Below are positions 33,945 to 46,502 of a DNA stretch of 64,000 nt, piece after piece. The notes beneath the pieces are model-generated. The model ran no database searches, had not been told where the DNA came from, and was given only the letters and a program-made list of their open reading frames with translations. The translations under genes and the position numbers were made by a program. Position 1 is the stretch's first letter. Every line of letters begins with the position of its first letter. Source of the stretch: Rapana venosa (taxonomy: Eukaryota > Mollusca > Gastropoda > Neogastropoda > Muricidae); the NCBI GenBank assembly GCA_028751875.1, contig CM054145.1:1764067-1828066 (forward strand). The letters are read 5' to 3'.

Positions 33945-34240
33945 TGGAATTTATTAAACGTGTTTGAAAAAACAAAAAAAGGTATGATGCTGTTTTTTTT
34001 TAAAAACAGGATTTGGAATAAGAAGTGCTTTTTGTTCCCCCTGTAATCGGTTTTTTAAAAATTTGTCATCTGTTTGGAAAATTGGTACCTTGAAAAGGGC
34101 AGATTTAAAACGTGTGGAAGGGTTTTGGGTTCGCACCCTTTTAAGGATTTTCTTCAATTCTTTTTTTTCAAACAAAAACCCCCCCAATCAAACCCCGGCC
34201 ACTTTTTTCTTTTCAACAAACTCTTAACCATCCTTCCCCC
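33945..34240 (-). repeat. SINE family B, corrupted copy
   Basis: It matches 46512-46905 with expanded homopolymers (ggaataagaagtgctttttg, tttgtcatctgtttgg). It ends at ttaaccatccttcccccttc, the tRNA-like head on the minus strand. Confidence 0.7.
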
Positions 34241-34424
34241 TTCCCCCCCATTGTGAGGGGAAAGGTGTTTTGAAATTTTGTATGAGGCCAGTGGTTTACA
34301 GTTGTATCAAATTTTGATGGTTTTTTGAGGAGTCAGTTTGGGTTTTAATGCGTGTTATTTACATTGAGTCAGGGATGTAAAATGCAAAATTTTATGTTAT
34401 CAGTGTCATGAAAGGGGATTGACG
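34241..34424. other. Junction between the corrupted and clean copies
   Basis: I see no feature here. It follows the damaged SINE B and precedes the clean pyrimidine tract. A misjoin, if there is one, should lie in this interval. Confidence 0.45.
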
Positions 34425-34950
34425 GCACTCTCTTCTTCTCCTCCTCTCTTCCTCTTCTTCTTCTCCTCCTCCTCACTTCTTCTCCTCTCTTTCTTCTCCT
34501 ATCTTCTCCTCCTCCTCTTCTCTCCTCCTCCTCCTCTTCTTCTTCTTCTCCTCCTCTTCTTCTCTCCTCTCCTCTTCTTCTTCTCCTCCTCTTCTTCTTC
34601 CTCCTCCTCTTCTTCTCCTCCTCTCTTCTTCTCTCCTCCTCTTCTTCTCCTCCTCTTTCTTCTCCTCCTCCTCTCTCTCTCCTCCTCCTCTTCTTCTCCT
34701 CCTCTCTCTTCTTCTTCTCTCTCCTTCTTCTTCCTCTTCTTTCTCCTCCTCTTCTTCTGCTACTCCTCCTCCTCCTCTTCTTCTCCTCCTCCTCTTCTTC
34801 TTGTTCTTCTCCTCCTCCTTTATCTTCTTCTTGTTGTTGTTATTACTGTTGTTGCTCTTCTTCTTCTTCTTCTTCTTTTCTCTTCTTCTCTCTCCTCCTC
34901 CTCCTCCTTCTTCTTCTTCTTCTTCTCCTCCTTCTTCTTCTTCATCGTGG
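34425..34950. repeat. Polypyrimidine (TTC/TCC)n tract
   Basis: This is almost pure C/T on the plus strand. It is followed immediately by family R, whose first bases are cgtggagcgctcagacagca. Confidence 0.92.
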
Positions 34951-35174
34951 AGCGCTCAGACAGCAACTACTGTTGTCTGTGATATGAGCGAAAACGCGGT
35001 GCACTTCCCTCTCTCTACCAAGCGCCTGACAAGTCAGACCCTAGCACATCTGACTTCAGCGTAGCAGACAAGTGTCATCTTTCAAGTCTTTCTGCAAAGA
35101 AATCGTCTAATGTCGCTTTTGAGTGAACAGACGTAAAATCGAAGCAACAACTGGAAAGGATAGGGGGGTGGGAA

Positions 35175-35206
<32 letters not shown>

Positions 35207-35375
35207 AGGCAGAAGAATGGACCCAAGAAAGGCGGGAAAATAGACAAGAAAACGGTGACTGGGGGGAAAAGGAACAAGGCGCAGAAATAAACGGAGGGAT
35301 AGAAAAGAGGGAATTCCTAGCACAGAATTTCCAGAAGGTAGGGGTATGCTATTTTTTAAAGTGACAGTTCCTCGG
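34951..35375 (+). repeat. Interspersed repeat family R with internal G run
   Basis: It runs from tggagcgctcagacagcaac through atatgagcgaaaacgcggtg and aagcgcctgacaagtcagac to agggaattcctagcacagaa and a ggggtatgctattt end. A G run (35175-35205) is the main difference from the copies at 1775 and 50375. Confidence 0.75.
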
Positions 35376-35753
35376 GCATCCTCTGGCTGGCAAAATCTAA
35401 AAAACAAAACAAAACAAACAACGCCTCCTATCCACCCCCGCATAAAATAAACACCGGTGTCCGTACTTAAGATACCATCCCCGGAGTCGGAATGTGGCTA
35501 CCATAATGGTGGACAAAAAAAAAAAAAAGATTGCATTTGTAAAAATCTCACCTCGGAGCTCTAACTGAGGAACAACCAAACACAAAAGGAAAGAAATGAT
35601 TAAGATAAAAACAACAAAGAAAATAAGATAAAATGCGAAGATCAGGCGATACTGCGAACGTAGTACAGTCCCTAACTTTGCCGGGGAAAGTCTAGTGGAA
35701 TGTGACCAGAATCGCACGCTCGGTTTGTTTTGCAATTTGTAGTCAGTATATTA
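35376..35753. other. Unique DNA between repeat R and SINE A
   Basis: No coding feature was found. Its corrupted counterpart is 23780-24153. Confidence 0.5.
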
Positions 35754-36041
35754 GGGGACGGGATAGCTCAGTGGTCACAGCACTCGCTTTCCCCAACCAA
35801 GGTTAAGCAGCATCGAACGTGGTTACCAAGTGGAATGGTGACCGTTTGTCCTCCTTGGCTTCAGTGCAGTCCTCCAGTTCACCCGACTGTAAATGGGTAC
35901 CTGCCCTCTTTAGGGTTAGGGAAGGTAAAGCAGCGAGGGAGAGGAGATGGGCGCCGCCTTCAATATGCTGGCACCTTGAGAAGTTGAGGTCTCTGATGCC
36001 TCGCTCCCACACGACTACATAGGTTATGGGACACCTTTACC
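35754..36041 (+). repeat. SINE family A, full length
   Basis: The head is ggggacgggatagctcagtg, followed by aaggttaagcagcatcgaac and aatggtgaccgtttgtcctc. The body and ggttatgggacacctttacc end are all present. This is one of the copies in which the 5S-like block is easy to see. Confidence 0.9.
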
Positions 36042-37921
36042 TTTTCATTCAGTGCATTGGCAGCCCACCTGGTGAAGGAAAGCGTATTCATTTTCAGCAA
36101 TTAACAAAAACAAAATACTTTCAGCTCAGGCCTAAATCGTATTTATCATAAACAGATCATTGAGGAAGGAAAAAAACTTTGACCTTGAAAAATAGACCTT
36201 GACAACAAACCTTGACCTGAAAAAAACCTTGGCCTTGGAAAAAAAAAAAGCCTTCACCTCGAGATAAAAAAGCCTCGACATAATTTACCCACTGAACATC
36301 AGGACAACAAGATCTCTATTTTCGTTTAAAGAAATTTTCTTTCTGTTTTTAATTTCACAACCCCAAAGCCCTTGTGTAGCTACAACGACCCATTTTCACT
36401 ATAATGATCTCAAGCAATACCCCAGACATCTACTAAGCAGTGGCAACGCATCTCTGTAACGACTTCTTCTTCCTTCAGCAGACGGCCAGCTTACTCCGGT
36501 TGGCCCTCAGAGATAGCGTGCCTTACACAGGACTCCACGACTCCACTCTCATGCTTGCCACACATTGAAAGGAGAAAGAAACACCACAGTGAACACAAAT
36601 CTCTCTAATGCTGTACTGAAATTTATCAATATTCGGGTTTTATATATATATATATTTACGTTCTTTCGTCAACTGGGCCCCCGAGAGATACAGACACCTG
36701 CTGTGTTTGGTTGGGGGTTGTTTTTTGGATGTTGTGGCAATAAATATTTTTTATTCAGAATTTTTGTGGGTTTTTTTTTACATGTATAGATGACAAGAGA
36801 TAACACTTGCATAGACCTTAAAAAACCTGTACTTTTTGTTTTTTTTAGAGAACGTAGACCACAAGCTGCCACACATATTCAATGACAATTCCACACACAC
36901 ACACACGGTCTAATATTACAACTTGTGAAAAGATGTTAAACGAATTTGAATTCCCACACCCACACAACACCCCCCTGCCAGATACACACAAGGTTTTGCC
37001 TTCAAACAGCGCCCTGTTGCATCTCTGCTGTATTGAGGTGTGTGCGTGAGGTTTTTTAACAATTTAATGATTTATTCTATTATTTAAAAAAACACTATTA
37101 CAATGACATTTTAAAAATTATAAATATAGGATACGACCCCCCCACCACCACCTCTTTAAAGTCCTGTTGGTTGCAGTTCAGTTTCACTTTTTGATTAATG
37201 TTATTGTTCTTGCATTTACATTGGTTAGTTGTTTCCTCAATATCGATCTTTTTATTGTTACTTGCATTGCTAGGGTTGTTATGTTCCACAATTCAACATT
37301 ATTCCCTTTTTTGGTGGTCTTAAACTACTTCATTATTATCATCTATCAAACTGAAACACACACAAACATGCGCGCGGGCATGCACACACACACACAGCAC
37401 TCACTCACTCACACATAAACAAACGCGTGCGCGCTCACATACACACACATATGTTATAGTTGTACCATAAGCTATAATAGCATTTCTCATATATGTAATT
37501 GTTATCATTGTTTGGCCTTTTTTGTGTCGAAGTTTATTAGGAAATAGATATCGATTTCACTGCACACATACATCAAATTAAGTCTTCCCCCCCCCCCTCC
37601 TTCCCTTCCCATCGTCTAATATCAATTTGAGTAAACAGACGTACAAAGCAACAATGCACACACACACAAATGTGCACCGAATAATAAATAAAACATACAC
37701 CTGCGCGTGCTTGCTTAATCAAGTTGAACTTTTCTCCTTTGTTCTGTTTCTGCTTTGTTCTATTTGATATACATAGTTCAATGAGTTTCTCATGCTTAGA
37801 TCTCTTTTCTCCCTTGTATCATTCATTTCAACTTCACAAACGAACTCACTTATATTCACTTCTATCCCCTTCCTCTCTGTGCTCGCTAAAATAAAGTTTT
37901 TAGAGGATAGACGTTAAAACG

Positions 37922-37985
<64 letters not shown>
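36042..37985. other. Unique AT-rich DNA
   Basis: I find no gene, RNA or mobile element here. Short microsatellites occur at 36641-36656 (TA), 36893-36906 (CA) and 37919-37984 (CA, 65 bp). This is the clean version of 24426-26204. Confidence 0.5.
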
Positions 37986-37986
<1 letters not shown>

Positions 37987-38215
37987 TGGGGGACAGGATA
38001 TCCTAGTGGTCAGAACATTGCGCTCGCAATCTGACAACCCAGGTTCGATTCCCTTTCAAGGGGATATTTTCCCCTGGAATTAACATCAGTGCAGACTCCA
38101 CTCTCCCCAAAAGGCCTTCGGATGAGACTATAAACCGAGGCCCCGTGTGCGAACGCACGCAGAACATCTTGCGCGCACGTTAAATCCTGTTCCGCTTTTC
38201 GCAAGTAAGTAAGTC
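37986..38215 (+). repeat. SINE family B, tRNA-derived head and body
   Basis: The tRNA-like head is gggggacaggatatcctagt with an A box and, 45 bp on, a near-perfect B box (aggttcgattccc). The body has gaattaacatcagtgcagac, ccttcggatgagactataaa and aggccccgtgtgcgaacgca, and ends near cctgttccgcttttcg. The 3' half seen in other copies is missing. It inserted next to a (CA)n run. Confidence 0.85.
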
Positions 38216-38279
38216 TTCAATTTTAACGTCTTTCCACTTTAAGTGATACCAGACGATCCTAAAGTAGGAGGCTGAATAT

Positions 38280-38293
38280 GAGAGAGAGAGAGA

Positions 38294-38327
<34 letters not shown>

Positions 38328-38355
38328 TCTACTGTGTGTGTGTGTGTGTGAGTGA
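38280..38355. repeat. (AG)n and (GT)n microsatellite
   Basis: GA repeats span about 38281-38328 and are followed by a GT run. Confidence 0.9.
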
Positions 38356-38589
38356 GTGTGCGTGTGTGTGGGCGTGCCTGCATGCATGCGCACTTGTGTG
38401 TGTAATAAATAGTAATAACAAAGGAAATAGTATTCTTAACATGAACAAATCAAGAACAATAATTTAAACATTAAAAATTTAAAAAATGAAATTCAAAAAT
38501 AACTTCAAGAACTACAATAAATGCCCTATAGGACTTAACAATACACCCTTAGCAATGTCAATTGTTAACTTAATCTATTCTATCTATCT

Positions 38590-40135
38590 ATCTGTCCCGT
38601 AGTCTGACGACCGTGGGGGCACCCTCAAAGACTCAACAACCAGTTCCCTCCATTCCTCTCTCTGTTCTGCCTTTCTCAGGGTTTTGTTGAGTTTTAGGCC
38701 TGTCCATTCGCTGATGTTATCCTCCCAGCTCTTCCTTGGTCTGCCTCTTCTTCTTCCTCCTTGGACAGTGCCTTGTAAAACTGTCTTTACAAGTCCTTTG
38801 GATATTGTGACATGCCCATACCATTTAAGTTTACGCTTTTTCACGATCGTTAGAAGGTTCTCATGGGGTCCAATAGTTTGCTGGATTCTGTTATGCACGC
38901 TTTCGTTGCTTATGTGGTCTTTGTAGGAGATGCCAAGGAGTCTCCGAAAGCATCTCATCTCCACCGCCTGTATTCTTCTCTCCAAATCTGCAGTCAGGGT
39001 CCATGATTCACAGGCATACAGAAATATGGATATGACAAGGGAGCGCATTAGTCTGATCTTGGAGATAAGTGAGATATTTTTATCTCTCCAGATGGTGTTT
39101 AGCTTTGACAGTGCTGTTACTGTCTGTGCACTCCTGCATACTACCTCTGGCTTGGATCCCAGGTCTGATACAATGGCTCCCAGGTACTTGAAGCTTTGAA
39201 CTGTTTCCAGCTTCTGGTCATTAACCCTGATATCAGTGCTAATGCCGTTGGTGTTATTAGTAATCAGTTTGGTCTTCTCTGCACTGATTTCCATGCCGTA
39301 TGTTTTGGAGGCCTTATTCAGGTGTTCTGTTAGGCTGGCAAGCTCTTTTTCTGATCCTGCTGCATGCCTCACCCTGTCAAATGCCTTCTTAGAATCGATA
39401 ATACATGGTAAAGGTCTTGTTGTTGTTGAAGTACCGCTCACATAGTATTCTGAGGTTGAATATCTGTTCTGTTGTGCTGCGCCCTGCTCTGAAACCTGCT
39501 TGTTCCTCAGCAATGATGGTCTCTGCTTGTGGCTTCAGTCTATTCAATATTATCTGCAGCATGACCTTGCTTGGGTGGCATATGAGGCTGATTGTGCGGT
39601 AATTATGGCATTGTTGTAGATTTCCTTTCTTGGGGAGGGTGATGATGAGTGACTGTGTCCATGGTGTTGGCCATTTTCCTGTCTGCCAGATCTTGTTGCA
39701 GATTCTTAGTAGGGCGCTGATCATGGCTTCCCCTCCAGCTTGAACCAACTCAGCTGGAATGTTGTCAGCCCCTGCTGACTTCCCCTTTTTCAGCGATCTG
39801 ACTGCTGTTTCCACTTCTTCTCGGAGGATAGGGTGACTGTCTGTGTCTTTGCTTGCGGGTACATTAAGGACTTCTGGATCTCCTGCGGTTCTATAGTTAT
39901 ACAGGTCGGAGCAGTATTCTGTCCATCTGTTCAGAATATCCTGGTCGTCAGTGAGACACTTCCCATTTTTGTCTTGGATTGTTAAACCTTTTCTCTGTTT
40001 TGTGCTAGTCAGATCTTTCACCAGCTGATATGCTTTCTTGCTATTGTTTTTCTTGATGTTCTCTTCAATGTCTTGGCACTGTTCACACTGTTCAAAATTT
40101 CTTCAATGGAATTCTCAGAAAAGGCAGGGAGATGA
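38590..40135 (-). mobile_element. RTE-like LINE with internal deletion of the RT catalytic core
   Basis: Two minus-strand frames overlap. 40021-39389 gives GADNIPAELVQAGGEAM, WQTGKWPTPW, NYRTISLICHPSKVMLQIIL and EEQAGFRAGRSTTEQIFNLR. 39513-38584 gives IIDSKKAFDRV, then directly SEKELASLTEHLNKASKTYG, FKYLGAIVSDLGSKPEVVC, FLYACESWTLTADLERRIQA and RGRPRKSWEDNISEWTGL. Between AFDRV and SEKEL the related copy at 10.6 kb has about 100 residues including motif B and FADD, so these are deleted. A frameshift lies near 39400. The 3' end is followed by (ATCT)n on the plus strand, a GATA-type tail. The 5' side is truncated near 40135. Confidence 0.9.
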
Positions 40136-40415
40136 GGTTTTAACTTCTCTCAAATTCAAGTATGATATGGGTATTTGAAATATATTCACCACATAAGCAT
40201 TTAACATCCTTGCTGAATTTTGTCATAAATGCATTTAATCTTATCCTGAAAAATAATGCCGCTTTTCGTAAGAGTAAGCCACTGTGTGCTGGTGGAAACA
40301 GATGACAGAATTTACAAAACTGCATACACACGGGGACTGGATGTAAAAAAAGTACACAAGTGCTTATTCCATTATCCTCGGTATAAAATAATTTAAACAC
40401 ACACACACACACACA

Positions 40416-40501
<86 letters not shown>

Positions 40502-41009
40502 GAATCATTTGCTTGTGCGCTGCTCATTAACACGACTGCCAGTTTCCCAAAAGCTTGGCTATTGTCATCCTCCCAATTGTACTCTAGAGCACATTGTGAA
40601 TAACTATTCATTGCCCCCTTCACGAGTTTTCCGTTTGTTTTATTAGCAGCCCGGTTGTTATCTACCTTTGGTTGACGTTAAGCTGCCATGTGAAGATTCG
40701 GCTATGTCATATTAGTTACGTTAAACTAGTTATGTTATTCCAATTAGGTTGCGCTAGTTTTTGCCGTCTGGATTAAAAAAAAAAAAACTTCTTTACATCT
40801 CTTCTTCAACACATTTACTTCACACACACACACACACACAGAGACACACTCTCTGTCTCCCCTGACTTTTTTCCTCTGTAGGCTTTCCAACTTACACATG
40901 CTCATTCATACATATTCTTTGTTCCCTTTCCTTCCCCCCCCCCCCCCACCCCCTAATCCTTTCCTCTATCATCTAATATCACTTAAAGTGAAAAGACATC
41001 AAAGCGAAG
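40136..41009. repeat. SINE B 3' fragment, CA/CG microsatellite and unique DNA
   Basis: A plus-strand SINE B body fragment (about 40258-40390, gcttttcgtaagagtaagcc to ttattccattatcctcg) is followed by (CA)n/(CGCA)n at 40397-40498. Unclassified DNA follows to the satellite. A C run lies at 40936-40950. Confidence 0.65.
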
Positions 41010-44000
41010 TGTAGTTTAGTGCAGTGTGTAGTGTAGTGGAGTGCAGTGTGTAGTGTAGTGGAGTGCAGTGTGTAGTACAGTATGTAGTGTAGTGCAGTGT
41101 TTAGTGTAGTGCAGTGTGGTGCAGTGTAGTGCATTGTGTAGTGCAGTGTGTAGTGTAGTGCAGTGTGTAGTGCAGTGTGTAGTGTAGCAAGTGTGTATGT
41201 AGTGAGTGTGTAGTGTAGTGTAGTGCAGTGTAGTGTAGCGCAGTGTGTAGTGTAGTGCAGTGTGGTGCAGTGTGTAGTGTAGTGCAGTGTGGTGCAGTGT
41301 GTAGTGTGGTGCAGTGTGTATGTAGTGTAGCGCAGTGTGTAGTGTAGTTCAGTGTGGTGCGTGTGTAGTGTAGTGCAGTGTGTAGTGTAGTGCAGTGTAG
41401 TGCAGGGGTGTAGTGTAGTGTAGTGCTGATGTAGTGTAGTGCAGTGTTAGTGTAGTGCAGTGTGTAGTGTAGTGCAGTGTTTTAGTGCAGTGTAGCGCAG
41501 TGTTAGGTGGGAGTGTGTAGTGCAGTGTAATGTGTAGTGTAGTGCATTGTGTAGTGTAGTGCAGTGTAATGTGTAGTGTAGTGTAGTGCAGTGTGTAGTG
41601 TAGTGCAGTGTAGCGCAGTGTGTAGTGTACTGCAGTGTGTAGTGCAGTGTGTACTGTAGTGCAGTGTGTACTGTAGTGCAGTGTAATGTGTAGTGTAGTG
41701 TAGTGCAGTGTAGTGTGTAGTGTAGTGCAGTATGTAGTGTAGTGTGTAGTGCAATGTGTAGTGTAGTGCAGTGTGTAGTGTAGTGTGGTGCATTGTGTAG
41801 TGTAGTGTGGTGCATTGTGTAGTGTAGTGGAGTGCATTGTGTAGTGCATGAAGTGTGTAGTGCAGTGTGTAGTGCAGTGTGTAGTGTAGTTCAGTGTAGT
41901 GCAGTGTGTAGTTAGTGCAGTGTGTAGTGTAGTGCAGTGTGTAGTGTTAGTGCAGTGGTGTAGTGTTGTAGTGTGGGGGCAGTTCAGTTGTAGTGTAGTG
42001 TGTAGTGTAGTGCAGTTGTGTGCAGTGTGTAGTGGTGCATGTGTATGTAGTGCAGTGTGTAGTGTAGTGCAGTGTGTAGTGTAGCGCAGTGTGTAGTGTA
42101 GTGCAGTGTGTAGGGAGAGTGTGTAGTGTAGTGCAGTGTGTAGTGTAGTGTTGGGAGTGCAGTTCAGTTGTAGTGTGGTGCAGTGTGTAGTGTAGTGCAG
42201 TGTGTAGTGCTGTGTGTAGTGCAGTGTGTAGTGTAGTGCCAGTGTGTAGTGTAGTGCAGTGTGTAGTGTAGTGCAGTGTGTAGTGTAGTGGGAGTGTGGT
42301 GCAGTGTTGTGTAGTGCAGTGTGTAGTGTTGCAGTGTGTAGTTGTGCAGTGTGTAGTGTTGTGCAGTGTGTAGTGTAGTGCAGAGTGTAGTGTAGTGCAG
42401 AGTGTAGTGTAAAGCAGTATGTAGTGTACTGTGGTGCAGTGTGTAGTGTAGTGCAGAGTGTAGTGTAGTGCAGAGTGTAGTGTAAAGCAGTATGTAGTGT
42501 ACTGTGGTGCAGTGTGTAGTGTAGTGCAGTGTGTAGATGGTGCAGTGTGTAGTGTAGTATGTAGTGTAGTTCAGTGTAGTGCAATGTGTAGTGCAGTGCT
42601 GTGTGTAACGTAGTGTGTAGTGTAGTGCAGTGTGTAGTGCAGTGTGTAGTGTAGTGCAGTGTGTAGAGTAGTGCTGTGTGTAGTGCAGTGTGTAGTTTAG
42701 TGCAGTGTGTACAGTAGTGTAGTGTGTAGTGCATGTAGTGTGTAGTGCAGTGTTATGTGTAGTGCAGTGTGTAGTGTAGTGCTTGTGTAGGAGTGGTAGT
42801 GTAAAATGTAGTGCAGTGTGTAGTGTAGTCCAGTGTGTGTGCAGTGTATGTAGTGCTAGGTAGCGCAGTGTGTATGTAGTGTAGTGCAGTGTAGTGTAGC
42901 GCAGTGTGTAGTGTAGTGCAATCTGTATGTAGTGCAGTGTGTAGTGTAGTGTGGTGCATTGTGTAGTGCAGTGAAGTGTGTAGTGTAGTGCAGTATAGTT
43001 CAGTGTAGTGCTGTGTGTAGTGTAGTGCTGTGTGTAGTGTAGTGCAGTGTGTAATGTAGTGCAGTGCAGTGTATAGTGTAGTGCAGTGTGTAATGTAGTG
43101 CAGTGCAGTGTGTAGTGTATAGTGTAGTGCAGAGTGTAGTGTAGTGCAGTGTGTAGTGTAGTGCAGTGTGTAGTGTAGTGCAGTGTGTAGTGTAGTGCAG
43201 TGTGTAGTGTAGTGCAGTGTGTAGTGTAGTGCAATGTGTAGTGCAGTATATTGTGTACTGTGGTGCAGTATGTAGTGTACTGTGGTGCAGTGTGTAGATG
43301 GTGCAGTGTGTAGTGTAGCATGTAGTGTAGTTCAGTGTAGTGCAATGTGTAGTGCAGTGCTGTGTGTAGTGCTGTGTGTAGTGCAGTGTGTAGCGTAGTG
43401 TGTAGTGTAGTGCAGAGTGTAGTGTAGTGCTGTGTGTAGTGTAGTGTGTAGTGTAGTGCAATGTTAGTGTAGTGGATTGTGTAGTGCAGTGTGTAGTGTA
43501 GTGTGGGTATGTAGTGTGGGGCAGTGTATAGTGTAGTGCAGTGTGTGTACAGTGCAGTAAGTAGTGTAATTGAATGCAGTGTAGTGCAGTGTGGAGTGTA
43601 GTGCATAGTGCATGTGTAGTGTAGTGCATGGTAGTGTGTAGTGCAGTGTAGTGCTGTGTGTAGGCAGTGTGTAGTGTTAGTGAGTGCAGTGTGTAGTGTA
43701 GTTTCAGTGTGGTTTTAGTGCATGTATGTGTAGTGCAGTGTAGTGCTGTGTGTAGGGCAGTGTGTAGTGTATAGTGTAGTGCAGTGTGTAGTGTAGTGCA
43801 GTGTGTAGTGCAGTATGTAGTGCACTGTGTAGTGTAGTGCAGTGTGTAGTGCAGTATGTAGTGTAGTGTGTAGTGCAGTATGTAATGTAGTGCAGTGTGT
43901 AGTGCAGTGCAGTGTAGTGCAGGTGTAGTGCGTAGTGTAGTGCAGTGTAGTGTGTAGAGTAGTTGTTAGTTCACTGTGTAGTGTAGTGTGTGCATTGTGT

Positions 44001-46502
44001 AGTGCAGTGTGTAAGTGTAGTGTGTAGTGCAGTATGTAATGTAGTGCAGTGTGTAGTGCAGTGCAGTGTGTAGTGCGTAGTGTAGTGCAGTGTAGTGTGT
44101 AGAGTAGTGTGTAGTTCACTGTGTAGTGTAGTGTAGTGCAATGTGTAGTGCAGTGTGTAGTGCAGTATATAGTGTAGTGTGTAGTGTTGTGTAGTGCATT
44201 GTGTAGTGTAGTATGTAGTGCAGTGTGTAGTATAGTGCATAGTGTAGTGTGTAGAGTAGTGTGTGTGTAGTGCAGTGTGTAGTGTAGTGCAATGTGTAGT
44301 GCAGTATGTAGTGTAGTGCAGTGTGTAGGTAGTGCAGTGTGTAGTGCAGTGTGTAATGTAGTGCAGTGTGTGTAGTGCTAGTTGTGTGTGAGAGTATTGT
44401 GTATGTAGTGCAGTGTGTAGTGCAGTGTAGTGCAGTGTAAGTGTAGTGCATGCTAGTGTAGTGCAGTGCTGTGTGTAGTGCATTGTGTAGTGTAGTGCAG
44501 AGTGTAGTGTAGTGCAGTGTAGTGCAGTGTGTAGAGTATAGTGAAGTGCAGTGTGTAGAGTATAGTGAAGTGCAGTGTGTAGAGTATAGTGAAGTGCAGG
44601 AGTGCAAGTGTAGTGTAGTGCAGTGTGTAGTGTAGTGCAGTGTGTAGTTTAGTGCTTTGTGTAGTGTAGTGCACTGTGTAGTGTAGTGCAGTGTGTAGTA
44701 TAGTGCAGTGTGTAGTATAGTGCAGTGTGTAGAGTAATGTGTATATAGTGTATTGCAGTGTGTAGTGTAGCGCAGTGTGTAGTGTAGTGCAGTGTGATGT
44801 AGTGTAGTATAGTGCAGTGTGTAGTGTAGTGCAGTGTGTAGTGTAGTGTGTAGTGCAGTGCAGTGTATAGTGTAGTGCAGTGTATAGTGTAGTGCAGTGT
44901 ATAGTGTAGTGCAGTGCAGTGTATAGTGTAGTGCAGTGTATAGTGTAGTGCAGTGTATAGTGTAGTGCAGTGTATAGTGTAGTGCAGTGTGTAGTGTAGT
45001 GCAGGCATTGTTAGTGGTAGTGCATGTATGTTGTGCGTGTATAGTGTAGTGCAGTGTAAGTGTAGTGCAGTGTATAGTGTAGTGCAGTGTATAGTGTAGT
45101 GCAGGTATGTTATGTAGTGCAGTGTAGTGTAGTGCAGTGCATTGTGTAGTGTAGTGCAGAGTGTAGTGTAGTGCAGTGTAGTAGTGTAGTGCATGTAGTG
45201 CAATGTTGTAGTGTAGTGCAGTGTGTAAGTAGTGTGTAGTGTAGTAAGTAGTGTAGTGCAGTGTATAGTGTAGTGCCAGTGCATGCAATGTAGAGTGTAG
45301 TGTAAGTGTCGTGTAAGTGTCGTGTAGTGCATGTGTAATGCAGTGTGGTGTAGTATAGTGTAATGCAGTGTATAGTGTATGTGTAGTGTAGTGACGTGAT
45401 TTGTGTGTGTAGTGCAGTGTGTGGTGTAACGCAATGTGTAGTGTATTAGTGTAGTAGTGCATTGTAGTGTAGTGCATGTGTAGTGCGTGTGTAGGTTAGT
45501 GCTGTGTAAGTTAGTGTAGTGCAGTGCAATGTGTAGTGCAGTGCAGTGCATTTTGTAGTGGGAGTGTGTAGTGTAGTGCTGTGTAGTAGTGTGTAGTGAG
45601 TGTATTGTTAGTGCAGTGCAGTGTAGTGCAGTGTGTAGTGTAGTGCATTGTGTGTGCAGGGCAGGTGTAGTGCAGGCAGTGTGTAGTGAGGGCAGTTGTG
45701 TGTAGTGCAGTGTTGTGTAGTGTAGTGCAGTGTGTAGTGCAGGGCAGTGGTAGTGCAGGGCAGTGTGTAGTGCAGTGCAGTTGCAGTGTAGTGCAGTGTG
45801 TAGTGTAGTGCAGTGTGTAGTGTAGTGCATTGTGTGCGGAGTGTGTAGTGCAGGGCAGTGTGTAGTGCAGGCAGTGTGTAGTGCAGTGCATTGGAGTGGA
45901 GTGCGTGTGTAGTGTAATGCGTGTGTATCAGTGTGTAGTATCGTGCAGTGTTGGTAGTGTAGTGTGTAGAGTGTAGTGTACTGCAGTGTGAGTGTCGTTA
46001 GTTTAGTGCAGTGTGGTGTAGTAGTAGTGCAGTGTGTAGTGTGTGTGCATTTGTAGTGTAGTGCATTGTGTAGTGTAGTGCAGTGTAGTGTAGAGTGCGT
46101 GTGTGTAGTGCAGTGTGTAGTTAGTGCATTGTGTAGTGTAGTGCTTGTGTGTATGCAGTGTGTAGTGTAGTGATTGTAGTGTAGTGCATGTGTATGTAGT
46201 GTGTAGTGCATTGTGTAGTGCAGTGCACGTGTAGTGCAGTGCATTGTGTAGTGCAGTGCATTGTGTAGTGTAGTGCATTGTGTAGTGCAGTGCATTGTGT
46301 AGTGTAGTGCATTGTGTAGTGCAGTGTGTTGTGTAGTGTAGTGCATTGTGTAGTGTAGTGCATTGTATAGTGTAGTGCATTGTGTAGTGTAGTGCATTGT
46401 GTAGTGCAGTGTGTTGTGTAGTGTAGTGCATTGTGAAGTGTAGTGCATTGTGTAGTGTAGTGCATTGTGTAGTGTAGTGCATTGTGTAGTGTAGTGCATT
46501 GT
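41010..46502. repeat. Satellite of mixed 12- and 17-bp units, 5.5 kb
   Basis: The plus strand is built of gtgtgtagtgca (12 bp) and gtgtgtagtgtagtgca (17 bp) units in irregular order, almost without C except in the gca of each unit. Local variants (tatagtgtagtgcagtg at 44870-45110, tagtgtagtgcattgtg at 46255-46500) form small homogeneous blocks. That is typical of short-range unequal exchange or slippage. Minus-strand frames of 453-616 codons (Thr/His/Leu/Tyr) exist only because the unit contains no stop in any frame on that strand. Confidence 0.95.

Larger units (their letters stand above)
22740..34240. repeat. Corrupted second copy of the 34.4-46.9 kb block
   Basis: Landmarks recur in the same order and orientation about 11.6-12.6 kb downstream: pyrimidine tract (22760-23365/34425-34950), repeat R (23372/34952), G run (23572/35175), SINE A (24154/35754), SINE B head (26205/37986), RTE (26785/38590), CG/CA run (28480/40395), satellite (29080/41010), minus-strand SINE B (33950/46512). 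Here words next to homopolymers have been turned into the homopolymer, for example cacagtgaacac against cccaaaagtgaaaaa. That pattern suggests sequencing or consensus error rather than ageing. Confidence 0.8.

Noticed and set aside
44116..46499. Open frames of 453 and 616 codons on the minus strand
   Set aside because: Thr/His/Leu/Tyr repeats generated by a stop-free satellite unit; length is explained by the repeat alone.
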